From: Fistularia commersonii
Lineage: Eukaryota > Chordata > Actinopteri > Syngnathiformes > Fistulariidae
DNA length: 64,000 nucleotides
Direction: 5' to 3'
Assembly: GCA_037954325.1 (NCBI GenBank)
Contig: JBBMNZ010000007.1
Coordinates: 7,063,001 to 7,127,000, forward strand
In this document: positions 50,661 through 64,000 of the stretch, in pieces
Position numbering within the stretch: the stretch's first letter is position 1
Layout of the letters: each line of letters begins with the position of its first letter
The notes under the pieces: generated by a model
Seen by the model: the letters and a program-made list of their open reading frames with translations, nothing else
What the model was told of the DNA's origin: nothing
Databases searched by the model: none
Position numbers and translations under genes: made by a program

Positions 50661-53600
50661 TAAGCATTTTATGGCTCGGCTCAAGTAGCTCTTATCTCTG
50701 TCAGAAATCTTGAAAACCAAGGAGCACCGACATCTCTGCTCCACACTGACACTGTTCTCCCCTTCCCTCAGTGGTAAAGTCAGGGATCTCTCATCGCACG
50801 TAAAAAAATGATAAACACTATGGTTCCATTGTAGCAAAGACCAAGCTCGTCATGCGATTCATTCCTGCCGGTCCCTGCAACCAAAGCCTTTTTGTCTCTG
50901 TTGCCGTTTGCACTCGGGAGGGTTAATTCTGGAAAGTGCTCACCTAAAGCGCTGAGTCACCCCGATCTTGTGTTTTTAATCCTGTATCTGAGGAGAAAGG
51001 ACTTTTCCAAATGAGAACGCGGGAGATTGATAGTGCCTCGGCATGATACGGAGCACAATTTTAGACCTACGTTCACGCGGCCGCCATCATTGCCATGAAG
51101 ATTTATTGTATATATTGATATATTGGTTGGACGATCAGAAAGTTGGCGCTTTGATGCCCGGCTCCTTCTGTCTGTGTGCCGAAGTGCCGAAGATGTCGAG
51201 CCCTAGGTTGCTCCCGATGGTCCGGTTCGGACCTTTCATGGCAGCTTCGCCGCCATCGGTGTGTGTGAATGCGTGATTGTGAACCAATGAAAACGTGCTA
51301 CGTAAGCGGATACTGTTCATCGTACCTTTAATGGTATCAATGTGATTGAAATCAATCCTGGTTTCGTGAACGTTTTACGATTCCGGTGGTTATGATCGCA
51401 TCTTTCATCCTCCTCCAGCAAACGGATCCAGTCCAGCCTTCGTCATGTGATCTTGAAGCTCTTAACTTCTGTGGCCTTGACAACAGGTGGTTGTACATGC
51501 CGTAGCTCCAAAGTTAGGCGATGTGGGGGAAAAAAAAACAGCGATATTCGCTCCTGGTGTCAGGGGTAGAGTTCTCCTCTCCCTGCTCCAAATGTTACCT
51601 TTCAAAAATGAAGGGAACCACAGGGAAGGCTAGGTTGGAGGTCATTTTACAAATGCTGCGCTTTGGTTCTGGCACTGGATCCGAATTAACCCACAAAGGT
51701 TGTATCGTGATCTGAAGGAAAAGCCGAGATCCAGCCGTGGAACAGCTGGAAGTATCCTGGTGTGCAATATCAGCACAGCACATCCGAACAGGAATCTTTT
51801 TTTTTTTTTTTTTTTTTTTGGGATATCCAGTGGTTGCATCACTGCCCGAGTATGATATCCGAGTTCGATTTCGGCTGGATCCGTGCATGCTGTCACTTCG
51901 CCGGCGCCGTATCTGGTACATACGATCTGGTCCCTGTCACTGTCCGACCTTAAGCCGGCTTCCAATTACCCAACCGCCAAACATGCCAGACCGCTATAGA
52001 ATTAGCACGGCAAAACTTGTCATCTTGAGTCAGGATGTCGCTGTAATTTACCCGCGACAAGTCTGGGTTGTTATACGGTCCAAGGCAAGCCGTCTGGATG
52101 GGTCCGGTCACTCCTCAAATCATGTTTTGTCATGAAAATACATGTTGGTGTCTTACCTAGTCATTTTGCGGGGGGTCGGCGAACAAAGAGATTCACTGCG
52201 CTCATGACAGCATGGGAGCATGAAAGGAGTCACTATCTTAGATCATAAACCACAGTAATGAAACAATAAGCATATCCAGACGTCTTGATCACGTTGGAGT
52301 TCTGTCTGGAAACACTCTGGTTGTTGTTTAATGGAATTTGTCACGTCTCTCTAACGCGCAGGCTGGTGTGAATCTGAATCACATTACTGTAATGTGTTCT
52401 GTGCTCGCGCGCCGTCCGAACCGTGATTTGTTTTCGTCTTCTGTAGTCGCATCGTCTTGACCTTCCACCGACACCCACGTGCGACGACCATCCGAGATCG
52501 TTATATTTTCAACCTAAAAAATGAAGAGACACCGTCCTCCTCGCTGTCGGCGCCGCGGCGTCCAGTGGGCGCGGAGCTTCTCCTCTGCACTGAAATATGA
52601 ACTTCAAGGTTCGGCAACCGGACTGCGGATGAAGAACATGTTCCCAATTACCTCTCCGAGTATCGCTTTCCTAAATTAGCCTCGCTAAACAGACAGCAAG
52701 ACAGTCCAGATTTTCAAATCTGCACAAATACATATCCCAAAGTGTACATTGGAGTACGACAATGCGCTACAAGGATGGAAACCATGCGATCAAAGACGGT
52801 GAAAGGAAGACAAACATCCTTTTCCGCTCAAGAGCAACTCGTAGCCGTGGGTTGGATCATAATCCCTATCCTATCCCGACTTCGCTAATCCTGTCATTCT
52901 TCGTCTGCGCCGACTGTCTTCAAAATCCCACGTTTCCCTCAAGAGAGAAAAGGGGGGGAAAAAAAAGATGAGGTTTTTCTTTCCGGTATGCTTAGAGCCG
53001 CTTATGTTTCACTTCTGCACCTTTGAAAAAACATGTCACAGAAAGGATGGCTGGTAGATGTTCTGAAAAAAGGGGCCCCTTTTCCGAGTACTCGCTCTCA
53101 TGTATATCCGAGTGGCATCGTAAACCAAAACAGTTGTCTCTCGCTGCGCCTCTCGGAGAGCGTCGGTCTGAAATCCGTCCGCCCGGCCTCGCCGAGCATT
53201 ATCTGTAAATTAACAGTGTGAATCCTTTTTAACTTCAGTCACCCTCCTCGGGATGAGGGGATGATTGCTACACGGTGTAATTGAAGAGTAGATCAAAAGC
53301 CGAGGCAGGAGCGGTTGCTGGAGACGAGTGTCGTGCAAAGTCCAAGGATTGAGCCCCCAAGTACAGGCCGCGGTGCAGTCGGGAAACTGAGATTACAGGT
53401 TTGAGATTATCATTAGGAGAGGGATGACAGAAGCGAATCCTGTCCAGGGATGAGGGCGCTGCGAATGATTCTAACCAATACAAGCAAGCTCTCCAAGGAT
53501 ATAATTTTGTCCCAAATCCTTTTTTTAAAAGAGACTTTTGTGGGCTTTCACACGTTGTCATTGCACCAATTTGCAAAAGCTGAAGGTGCAGTTAAACAGG

Positions 53601-56600
53601 GGTTATGGAGGGTCATTTCCATTCCTGACAGAGGACCTGCTCGCCGGGCCAACCCCGGAGGCTGGTGTGAAGAAACGATCTGCAGCGTGAATGCTACGAC
53701 AGGCATAAAAACCTGCTTTTGTGAATCTCGGTCCAACTGCAAGTGCAGGAGCCGATCTATGTTCGTTTTTTTGGTGGTGGCACATGTATGTCAACGTAAC
53801 AGCAGGACATGTATGCCCTTACCTTTTAAAGACAAGATGCACCGGGCAGCCTCCACCCACTTGCATACCTACTTTATTTCTGTCGCAATAGAATGTTTTA
53901 ATGCCTTTTTATATACGTGGGCTAAAGTGATCCCGTTGCGGATGGTCCGCATGTTTAATACCGTGTCAGTGGACTTGAAATAGTGGGAACACGGCCTTCA
54001 CCCTTGATGCTATGCTTGATGTTCTCTTGTTTGTGGGTGAGTAGGACTTGTACCTGCGTGCATCTGTTGTTTGGACGAGTGGCCCGATCAAACGTAGCCC
54101 AACCTAAAACTCCTACATTTTCCTATGTGATGGTGATTCAGAACAGGAGACACATTATTAATGGTCCGGGGGTTTGGAATGCTCTCGAGATTTTGGGAAA
54201 ACCATCTAATCACACTTTGGATCTTCTGTCTAAATATAGTTAAAATCTCACGCACATTGTCCTCAATGATGAATGAGCAACACTAATCCAAGGGAATGCT
54301 GTTGAAAAGGCATGTTGTCTCCATAAACACAGAGCCTCTGCACAGGTCCTCAGGGGTAAAGAAGACAAACTGGGATGTTTCTGACAAACGCCAAAGTTAA
54401 CTGATGAAGACTGAGCAATCTCTTGGTTTTATGGGCCATATAGTTTAAGTGTGATGGGAGGAAGGGCTCAGGCTCGAATGACAATGGAGTTGCGTAAATG
54501 CTGATCGGTATGTGGTAATGTTTAGCTGTGACATACCAGAGACATTTTTGCATTAAATGTTTATTTTTTTTTTTGACTCTGACGTCTTAAACGGCATCAT
54601 TACCTATAACGTCATCATCAATAGGTCAGAGGTCAGACGTAAAAGAGCGCACGAAGCAAATCGGACTTTTCACGTAAAAGCATCTGCCCACTAGGAAGCC
54701 AAAAGTCCATCAGCTGAAAGTGGAGGGCTAATCTCTATATTTTCTTTTTTTTTTTCCCCCAAACTGGTATACACGCAGAGCAAAATGCATCTATTTCCTA
54801 AAAGACAGCGTGATGTAAACATGTAAAAATGCCGGTAGGATCGTGTCTTGAGGTCTTTTTCGGGAAGGGCGTTCGTCCCGCACACAGCTTACATCTGCAG
54901 AGGGCTGATAAACAAAAAGGAGCTGTTAGCTAATGGAAATAGTAAAGCTGCCAAATGTTTCTCTCCGTAGACGGACTGTCGGAATTGGATGTGCCTCGCC
55001 GTGCCTGCCTTTTCATGAATATCGCTCTGTTTCTGCTGAATGTGCGGTGGCAAATCCTTGCAGGGGTTCAGTCAATGTCGAGTATTTGCAACTATGCACA
55101 CTTATTTAAAAGATATGTGATTATTTTTACAGCATACAAATCGTAGTCATACATTGTCATCATACAAGATCTGTTCTCTGGCTTGAGAGTAAGACGGGAC
55201 CTGTAGCTCGATCCAGCAGAAAGCGTCGGACGATTTAGCCCCAGCTCTGCACAGGTACTGCTAAAACTAAATGGCTGCATATATACAGCAAATCTTAACA
55301 GTGTAATTTAGTAATTCACACGTTTGCACACCGAAACAGAAGTGTTTGGCTGTCACGACAAATGTATTTGTTTCCGCCCGAGTCTGGAAAAAGACCAGTG
55401 TCTCCGAGGCGCCCTGATTACACGTTACATTTTGCCGCAACATTTCTAATTAGAGAACACCCGGATGCAGCGGATGCGGAACGTGTCGAGTCACAGTTCG
55501 GCTTACCCGCGGCAAACGAGCGAAATAAATGCTAAACATTCTAAATTCGGTCCAAGAAAAGCCAAATCGAGACGTTCATGTGTTGTACTAGCTGCGTGCC
55601 CCAAGGTTGACCCTGCATGGAGGCTACAAGGTGTTGCAGCACTGTACCAACATGCAGTTTTCCATTGTTCATGTGTGATTACCTCCATGATGTAATGTGC
55701 TACAGCTGCCTCGAGGCTACGCTGGGACTGCTGTTGGTGGAATAATTTGCAATCTCCTGTTTTGTTTGTTTTACCCTGCATTGGATGGAATTCCCCCACG
55801 TATCTAAATCCAATAATTACTTAAAGCTGGATGTCAAAACAAATTTTCCATTATTATACGCCCCCCCCCTGCCCCCTTTTGATGCCAGAAGTTGCACTAC
55901 CAAAATAGTACATGCACATTTTTGGGGGGTTGTCAGGGTCCATAACCACCGGGTCTAAATCATCCCTTTTAAGTAAGCTAGCATCTAATGTACTTTAAGT
56001 TTCTGGTATGGCCAACGTCTTTCACACAGGAAAAAGCTTCAAAGGTACGATGACGATGATCCGACAAGTCAATGGACTGCCATCGAATGTGATGGGCTGT
56101 TTAACACATCCAGCGTAATCCCTTTCTGTTTAGGGTTGCAGAAATGCTTTGTTAACCTCGTCGGCTGTTTTGGCCGCTTTGAGCCGGCGTGATTTTGGCT
56201 TTCCGCGAGCCAGCGGCTCTTTCACCAAACACCTCTCAGTGCATTTGCCAATTACTTCACCTCTGTGCTGGTGCATTCTTCTGTCCTCCCAGTAACCTTG
56301 TTGATGGAGGAGGGGGAATGAGTGTTTTGGGGGTAATAAAAAGTGGGCTTAGGCGTGGCTAAAAGCAGCAGTGTGAACTCAAAGCAAAGATCTCAGGGCA
56401 TTAGTGTCTCTGCTACAAAAGGCTATGTAAATAGCAATGAAATGTCTCGGGCCAAGAAATAGGCGGTGGTTTTTCTCTTTGGGGTCAAAGTACACAATGT
56501 ATGAGTGTCTCTCTTGCTCGAATAACAATTACTTTTGCATTCTTAAGAATCATATGTGGCTCGGTAGTGGCCCGGCTAAAGACGGGGGCCTCAGAACGGC

Positions 56601-58600
56601 GACGTTTTGGTCAAATTCACAAATGTGCTTTTGAAGCGTAACCAAAAGACAAACTGCAGTTTACCAAGCTCGTGTTTCTTTCTTTGGTTCTGTGCAGAAT
56701 AACTTCCTGCTCTCTTTGTTTGGATGATTAAAATAAATGACCCAGGTTTATGCACCGTCCTCCGATCACGGTCAGCTGTAACGGAGTACGCTCGTAGATC
56801 AGCGCCGCGTTGATTTCTATAACAGCTCTGCAGCTGGACGCGGCGTAGAGGAGGATCAGACTGCTGCACACCCTCAAGGGCTCTCCTTGTATGCTTCCTT
56901 CGCGAAGCTCATTGCTTTTTTTAATTGGACCGCAACAACATGTTGTCTCCAGAGTTTTAAGTAGTTTACGATTCTGAGGCGCAAACATTAAGGGCTATCA
57001 CCCCCACCCCCCCTTCGCCGAGCCCGTGGGTGACAGGCCTGCGTACCATGTGAGGAAGCAGGAAAACACCTGTGTCACATTTCCCATGGTCTCTGCATAT
57101 AGAAGACAGCAATGTGTCTGCCATGATGATGAAATGCGGGCCCCCCGATCCCGGATGAAGGATAGCCGTGTCCTTTTTGGACCTGTCCAAGGACGCCGCT
57201 GGGCCGAGTATGGAGATGCAGATTTAGATAATCGGATTGTTCACCACCGGGGCACCTTGGTCCCTTTCCGTGGGTCAGAAAACAGTCGATAGGTTCTTGC
57301 TGACTCACGTAGAACTGGTGAGTTTGAAGTCGCACGTGACAGAGCGAGCCGGGGCTGCGAACAGATGTAAGTGGGCGCTTCGGCAACTCCATCTTGATCT
57401 TTGCTGGAGATTGCCACGCAACGTCTGACGCGGTGAAGGGCGGCTACGAGCAAACTGCTACGATTGAAGGGAAACAGAGCTCCAGTCCAGAGGCCTCTAT
57501 CATTCACATCTTTGAAGAATAACCTAATAAAAATGAAACGCTTTCGCTGTCATGAACGCAATGCGAGTCCCCTACGGTTTCTCGAATGATAGATGAGTGG
57601 CCGCGATAGGTTTTTGTTCTATGTCAAAGAAAAACGTTGAAAAATAAACAAAAACAGTCTCAGCCGGCGCCTGCACAGCACATTTGAGCATAGGCACGAA
57701 GCACGCATTGACTATTCTGTGATAAAAACGCCGCGTAAACAAGCTCCCAAATTTGGCGCGTCTTTGGACAGCACTGCCCTTCGGCCGTTTTTTCCGAGCA
57801 AAGTCCTGCAAGGATGCGACCACCTCTTTCCTGTGCACTCGGCTCGGCGTTGCCACCTGAACGAGGAGGAGAAGGAGGAAGGGGACGCGTGGTACGTGTG
57901 ATGAGTCACTTTCCGTGTCTCTTTGGAAGGACCAGGAGCCCCTGGGTGGGGGCCACCCCCTCTGACATCAGCGAGGCCCTGCAGCCCTGGGAAGTTGAGC
58001 ATGTGAGCTTCCCCAGGTCATTAGGGAGAGGCTTGAAAAGACTGTCACCAGGAAGGAGATAAGCTGCGAGGGGCGCAGTAATAAGGCCCTGAATAATAGC
58101 CCCTCTGTAGAGAGCCACTGCGGACACAGACCCAGGGATTAAAGGGAGACTGAAAAGGAGAAAGTCAATGGACCCCCACAAAAATATGAACCAGAGTGCT
58201 GCTGAATAGTTGGGGAATTATCAGCATGCTAAGGGCTCCTTCTCGGGGCCCCATCAAGCTCAAGGATATTGGGGGGGCGTTTTGTGTCTCCGCCGGGGGA
58301 AGACTGGCTATCTCTTAAAAAAAATGTATTTCTGCTGTGTCGGCATTGAGGACACCTTTCGTTTCACAACTTCCCAGGAGCTTCTGAGGTCACGCTTTAT
58401 TCATCCAGTTGCCACGTCATGGTATTCTTCTTGAATATATCATTTCATCCCCATAAAGAAAGTACGAAAGAAAACATGCATAATCTTTACACTGACCCCT
58501 ATCTGGAAGACCACTTGACATGTATGCTTGACATTCACGGAACTCCATAAATAGTAGTGCTCGCAGCAGTTTACACAAAAAATGTAATTTCTTTAGAGCC
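50661..58600. other. Complex, transposon-poor non-coding region
   Basis: No exon could be recognised and no transposon family was identified over about 8 kb, in contrast to the rest of the window. Simple repeats are few (poly-T at 51798-51819). The stretch at 57900-58390 is GC-rich, complex and contains GATAAG, AATAATAG and GGATTAA words, as in conserved non-coding elements. It could be an intron or a regulatory flank of a neighbouring gene outside the window. Confidence 0.4.
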
Positions 58601-59175
58601 AGTTCGTGGTTGCTACTTTGATTGTGGAGGTCATTTCAGATTTACGGTGCGACTCCCAAACCCCTCAGGGGAACTCAGCTTCACGCCATTTGTTGAAAGA
58701 AAGGGAACTTGACAAGTTCTCTCCGATTTCTGTTGTTTCGGACGATATTGTAAAGATACACTGATAAATTTGTGCATGTGTGTGTGTCGTTGGGGATCGT
58801 GGGCCCAATTCTAAGCTCGGGGAGTGGTCGCCGCGACTGATGAATTCCCAAGTAATTATGTCATTCTGTTCAATGTGCGCTATCTGCATCAATTTCCGAT
58901 CTGACCGCAGCGCTGTGCAGCTTCTCATAATTCGAGCCATATTGTCAGATTGGTCGAAACAGTAATGCGAAGCAGACACGTGAAGCCGAACCAGGTGGGC
59001 CCGGTCCCGTTCGCAGAGACCGTGAGGGTTTTGTCTGTCAAGGTTGCCCTTCAGTCCCCTTGCATGCGTATGATAGCTTATGACAGTCAGACAGTGACAT
59101 TCTCTTCTGATATCCAAGAAGAGGACCGACACATTGCACATGTTCTGCCACAGAAATGCACAGGCTCTGTGACTG

Positions 59176-59178
<3 letters not shown>

Positions 59179-59208
<30 letters not shown>
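59179..59208. repeat. (CA)n microsatellite
   Basis: Uninterrupted CA dinucleotides, about 15 units. Confidence 0.95.
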
Positions 59209-59211
<3 letters not shown>

Positions 59212-60443
59212 CAAAGTGTAAAGAGAGTACGCCTCTGAATTTCAATATACACTTTCCATGGTTACCCAACTTTATACCGCAACAATGAAACCTGGCCCTT
59301 TTCACGTCAACACTCCGGTCCAGAAGTCTGCTTGCAGAGCCCCTTGAATCTCAACCTCTCCTCTCACCCCGCTGTCACCTCCCGAACAGCTGCTTGCAGC
59401 CACATTGTCCCCTCATCATTGTCAATGTCACTGTCACCACCGTGCACAACATGTGCCCACCGCGCCGCTAACCTCTCCTCACACCAAGCCTGGCCCCTTC
59501 AGCATTTTAAGGGCCACAATTGTTCTGGGACACGGCTGTGACGCTGAATGGCGAATCAAAGCCCCGCTCTCCCACAGCAGGAGACCCCCTCGACTCTGGC
59601 TCTTGCTCTTGTCTGATCGGCCGTCCAAGGCCACCGGACTTCATCTCCCTGAGCTCCACTCTCAAAATCGCGGCGATTTTCCCCCGGCTCCCCATGCTGG
59701 AGGAAAAAAAAAAAACCAAAACAAAACCCGGCCAAAAGCGAACTCACTGAGCCAGGCAGTGTTGTGAATAGGTGCTGAAACTGAATGGCTGTTTCTTCAG
59801 ACGAGGCTAATGGGTGGTCTCTATACCTTGAGATTGGACTGCATGGAAGCAGCGCGGCCAAAAGAGCTCTCATGCGGTGTCACCTCTGAACAATAATCTG
59901 CAAAAACGCTCCCGAGCGTAGACTTCCTGTAAAGACGTCTGCTTGCCCCCTTTTCTTTTTTCGTCAAAGGGATTTTCGGAGGCGGTTCTCGCCGAGCGGG
60001 GAAACCGTCTCGAACCCGAGTCCCCCCTCGGCTATTCACCCTTCCTTTCGCCTTTCCGTATTAGTTCGAGAGATGCCGAGGATGATGGCGTCTTTAACTC
60101 TCTAAGCCTCCACCTGAGGAATCGTCCATCGCTCTAAGATCTCTTGTCCGCCGCGATGAAGCGGGGTCGTTTGCGCGTTCGCCTTACCTTCCGGTGTGTT
60201 TCTTTGGACTGTCGGCCTCGGATGTGTTTTCTTTGCGCTCACTTGGGCTCCGGAGGCCTCGGTCCAGCGGTTCACGTGAGATGTTGTGCGAAGCCGGTGC
60301 AGGTGAGCTTTCCATGACTTGTGTTGTGCAAACAGAGGCCACAGTAATGCAACAGGGCCTCTGAAGGAACCACACCAGACAGATCTATGTCTGTCATCTC
60401 GTAGCGGGACACAAACATTCGCGCAAACACACTGAACGCAAGC

Positions 60444-60463
60444 ACACACACACACACACACAC
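60444..60463. repeat. (CA)n microsatellite
   Basis: About ten CA units. Confidence 0.9.
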
Positions 60464-63400
60464 AACGCTGACACTGGTTGCATGTAAAGGACCCTTTGAT
60501 CAGAGTTTCCCTCAGATCTCCAGCAGCTTCCCTGCCATTTAAACCTGTTTACACAACTTCAGACTTGAACTATCATAAGGACAATACCTGGAACACCCGT
60601 TTCAGGTGCTGAAGATGTAGAGCGGCGGAAGACGTATTTGGATAGGTCCGACCCCAGTTTGTCCCATTGTGCACTTTTCAGTGCGTCATTCTTGTTTCTG
60701 TCATCACGATTGTAGTCACGTCACAGTCTCTTCTCCTTTATGCTTGTTCGAGCCCCCCCCTCTCGATTCGAACGCTGTACAATGAGATGTTTCCACATCT
60801 GGATTCCCTTTTTTTTTTTTTTTTTTTTTTTTTCTCCGTCGGTCTCGGGACGTCTCCGGGAATAACGGCTCTTTCAACGGCAAAACGGAATCCGTCCGAC
60901 AAGCGCTGCGGTCCATCGTGCACGGCGTCCCGACGGGCCGACGTCTCAATGCAACGAGGCGCAGGTGGACGCCGATGGAGCGGAGAAATGAATCGAGGTC
61001 CAGGAAGACGGATGACGAACGGGGAGATAAGAGAAGGGCGATGACCATGCAGAGAGCTACAGCAGCTCATACCCCTGCTGATGGGGGCGGGGTGCTAAAT
61101 GAAGACCACCTGGATAGAGTCTAATCCCCCAAACACTATCCTGCTCTCCAGGGCCGCGTCATGGTCTCATGCCATGGGATTTACACAGTCCTGGATTTGA
61201 AACAGGCCTCTGACTCTTCTCCTCTTTATTTTCTGTTTTGACGAAGGGGTGGGGGAGTTTGCGAGGAGGTACAGAACCCTTTCTTGTGAGCCTCTGATGT
61301 CATGGACCTGCCAAAGATAATAGCTCACAAGGATCAACCGTAGAATAACATCTTTTATCTGAGATCATCGAGAGGGACGGACATGTAGACATCTTCCAAG
61401 CCTGTTAGGATTAGATAGGTTGGAAAAGGAAGAACCAATTGACCCACTGAGTTTTGGGCTAATATCCGATGACGGAAATGATTCACTGCTATCGAGACAC
61501 GGGACGACCAAACACAACTTTTACTCAAACGGGCATTAAATCAAGATAAGACGGGCGAATAGAACGTCTTACCAAGTTTTCGAATATTAGGTTCAAGTCC
61601 AAGTTTTTACGTTGTTTCCCATATACTGAAGGAACCTGCCATGGGCAGTCCGTCGTTCATCAACTTTTTGGTTTATTAGCAGTTAGCCGTCTCGAGCTGG
61701 GTTAGGGATCAGGTTTTCAAGCAAGACTCAAGTTCTATCTGTATCCACGCCTGTTATCCATGTTATAAAATATCTTGCGCTTGTGTGGTTTGTCGTCTCC
61801 ATGGGGATCTCTAGTGTATGTCTCCCTTGAGGGGAACCCTGGCCGGGACCCGGCTTGGCAGCAAATCAGCTGTAGTCCAACTCTTCAAAGTGCCATTTCA
61901 TTCTCTGCTGGCAACAAAACAACCGCCATCGCTTTACATTTTCAAATCTACCAAAAGTGCCGCTTGGAGTCGCCACGGGGGAGGGGAGACCTGAGCAGAT
62001 TTTTCAAGACTCGCGAGGATATACACTTTTCGTGGCCAGCGGGATTTCGTAACTAACTCCCTTACCGACTTGTCAGGAAATAAGAAGAAAAAAAGGCGAA
62101 ATCCGGTCTGAAAAGTCACAATAACCTCAAAACAAGGACATGCTCCTGGCGGCTGAAAGATCTGGATGAGACGATTTTGGAGAAAGAAGCTGTTCTGCGA
62201 TAATGGTCAGGACTTTGAGATGGTCACCACAAAGATTCCTTGACAGGTTTGATTCGAGGGACATTAAAAGGGGACAGCATGGAGGTTAACCGGACCGAAA
62301 AAGGGGGGGTGTTTGATGACTGCAAAATAAAAGAGGAAAATTGACCGAGGGGTGAGCAGGATCTGGGAGTGTCTGGAGAACAAGAGTTATTGCTTTGATA
62401 AATCCAGAGTTATTGTTTGGACCGTAGATTTGACGAGAACCGAAACCAGATCCTTCATTGTTTCCTCTCTGTTTTTAATAGAATATTATGATATGTTTAT
62501 GTAAGAAACCCGACGCCGATGGGCATTATTTGATTTTCCAGACTGCTGGATCTTCTCATTCCATCACGATTAACTGAAAAAGTCAATTACATGCATTTAA
62601 CAGCTTCCTGAAAAGAAGCGGTTCAACATCACGACCGCAGGCCGTCTATTATCTCCCGAAAAAACAAACCGACGACGCTTTCTCCGTGTTTTCCGCCAGC
62701 CGTTCGCTCACAGCCGCCCCCGTCGAGCCCGACCGGACTGGAACCGAGTGTCGACTGGCGACCGGTGTGAAATCTCATGCCGCCTTATCCCGGAGCATTC
62801 TGACAACACTAATTTTAGAAGTCCTAATATCTTCGAGGCCTCGGTTATCTGCAGGCCGCAAGTTCCTTTATCCTCCGCTCCCCCGTGGGAGCTGCCATCT
62901 CTCATTCTGAGAGAAGCAGGTCCTCTTCAAGGGACACCCTGAAATACCCCTCTGACAGCAGAGATTAACTCATGTGTGCTCCTCGGTGACTCGCAAGGCC
63001 CGAATATGCCCACAAGAAGACTAAGAGACCGACTGCTGAGGCGGCCGCTGCCACGCGGCGTGTCATTATTACGGTAATTTATTGTGAGAGCGAGGTCAGA
63101 TAGGATTCTGTTACCCGACAGGTGGCGATCTTCATCTCGCCCTCGACCGCTTTCTGCATTCGGGGGAGCAGAAGATTTATCCCGGAAAATAGCAACAGCC
63201 GACAGGACGCCGTCGGCTTTCTGTGCGTCTTCTCCCACGGACGACACGCAGACACGCTGCTCTAAAAATACCGAAAACGTCCTCGATGTTTGGGAAAAGG
63301 GCTCGTATTTCATCAAAACAAATACTGCAGGGTTTCAAGTCCAACAACAAGGGAGCCACGTCTGCTTTACGTCTCCCGCTCAAAATCAGACCGTCATATA

Positions 63401-64000
63401 GCGCTTTATTGCCAATATTGCGCCGTGGTATTATTTTGTAATAAAAGCCCTGAGAGGAGATCCCATGGGTCTAGTTCCGGAGGTCCCGACATGCACATAC
63501 AAGTTTTAGACCACCTGAAAAGTGGCTGTATAGGAAAACTGCCCGAGAGCTATTATACGTTTCTCTCCAGCCCGTCCGCCCAGCGTTCTCCAGATCATAT
63601 TAGGAGATAATTGTAAAATCCCTCACATGGAAATTCTTAGACCGAAGAGATGTTTCCGAAAAGCATCGTAACCGAAGACACGCTCTCAATCTGATCAAAG
63701 AGAAACAACAGGCTCCCGCATCCAGAAGGGTTGAGGGGAGATCAACCGGACGAAAAACACAAATGGCGCCCGTCCACTGGCTGAGTCTGACAGCATCTGG
63801 AGGATCTTCTGAACCTGCCGAAGGAACCGAAGATTACATGTTTCCGTTGACTTTCCGTCGTACTCTTTCCATTCTGAAGTCTCCCCTTTCACGCGTCCCA
63901 TGTGGTCTTTGTTAACCGGTGTTGTCAGAGATGCTATTTAAAACCGAATCTCAACGGTTGAAACAATTTGTCAACGTGCAACGGCGAGCTGACGTCCCTC

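Larger units (their letters stand above)
58600..64000. other. Complex, transposon-poor non-coding region (continued)
   Basis: No recognisable exon. (CA)n tracts lie at 59179-59208 and 60444-60463, an A-run at 59704-59713 and a long T-run at 60810-60833. GC content is moderate and words such as GTAATTTATTGTGAGAG near 63073 are unlike the AT-rich repeat-bearing DNA at the left of the window. Nothing more can be assigned. Confidence 0.4.

Noticed and set aside
58665..59252. 195-codon minus-strand ORF
   Set aside because: Crosses a (CA)n microsatellite and has no homology-like blocks; a chance frame in repeat-bearing DNA.
45480..64000. pus7l, expected from human synteny
   Set aside because: No pseudouridine-synthase-like open segment was recognised in this interval.
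1..64000. CRISPR array, bacterial operon or phage features
   Set aside because: The window is vertebrate: spliced genes, SINE/LINE repeats and microsatellites; no regularly spaced identical repeats with unique spacers were found.

Overview
The window is genomic DNA from a teleost fish. It carries vertebrate multi-exon genes with canonical splice sites, fish-type retroposons (RTE and L2/Rex-like LINE fragments, a tRNA-derived SINE-like repeat, MITEs) and abundant (GT)n and other microsatellites. Three genes can be modelled in the order tmem117 (-), twf1 (+), irak4 (-). These genes are neighbours on human 12q12, where TWF1 and IRAK4 are also tail to tail, so the block is conserved vertebrate synteny.

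Layout. 1-515: 3' end of a P2Y-like class A GPCR on +. About 0.5-9.3 kb: AT-rich non-coding DNA, probably tmem117 intron or the region around it. 9.3-9.6 kb: first coding exon of tmem117 on -. 10-23 kb: repeat-rich stretch with two RTE fragments, a second LINE reverse-transcriptase fragment, a hAT-type transposase remnant, a triplicated unit split by a retroposon tail, and a CpG-rich block that may be an upstream promoter. 23.2-33.2 kb: complete twf1 (9 coding exons, 350 codons) behind a promoter with a duplicated 26-bp block holding a palindromic CRE. 35.0-45.3 kb: complete irak4 (11 coding exons, 451 codons, death domain plus kinase), whose introns hold many repeats. 45.5-64 kb: no recognisable coding exon. 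The first part is microsatellite- and MITE-rich; from about 50.7 kb transposon density drops and the DNA is complex, as in a regulatory or intronic region.

Gene roles. Twinfilin-1 is a cytosolic actin-monomer and capping-protein regulator. IRAK4 is the kinase of the Myddosome downstream of TLR and IL-1 receptors. TMEM117 is a multi-pass membrane protein. No functional operon-like link is implied; the grouping is syntenic. No wholly new gene system was found. The most informative sequence-level observations are a GC-AG intron in irak4 that is required by the reading frame, substitutions at IRAK4 hinge and activation-loop positions, paired inverted repeats in irak4 introns, and the duplicated CRE block at twf1.
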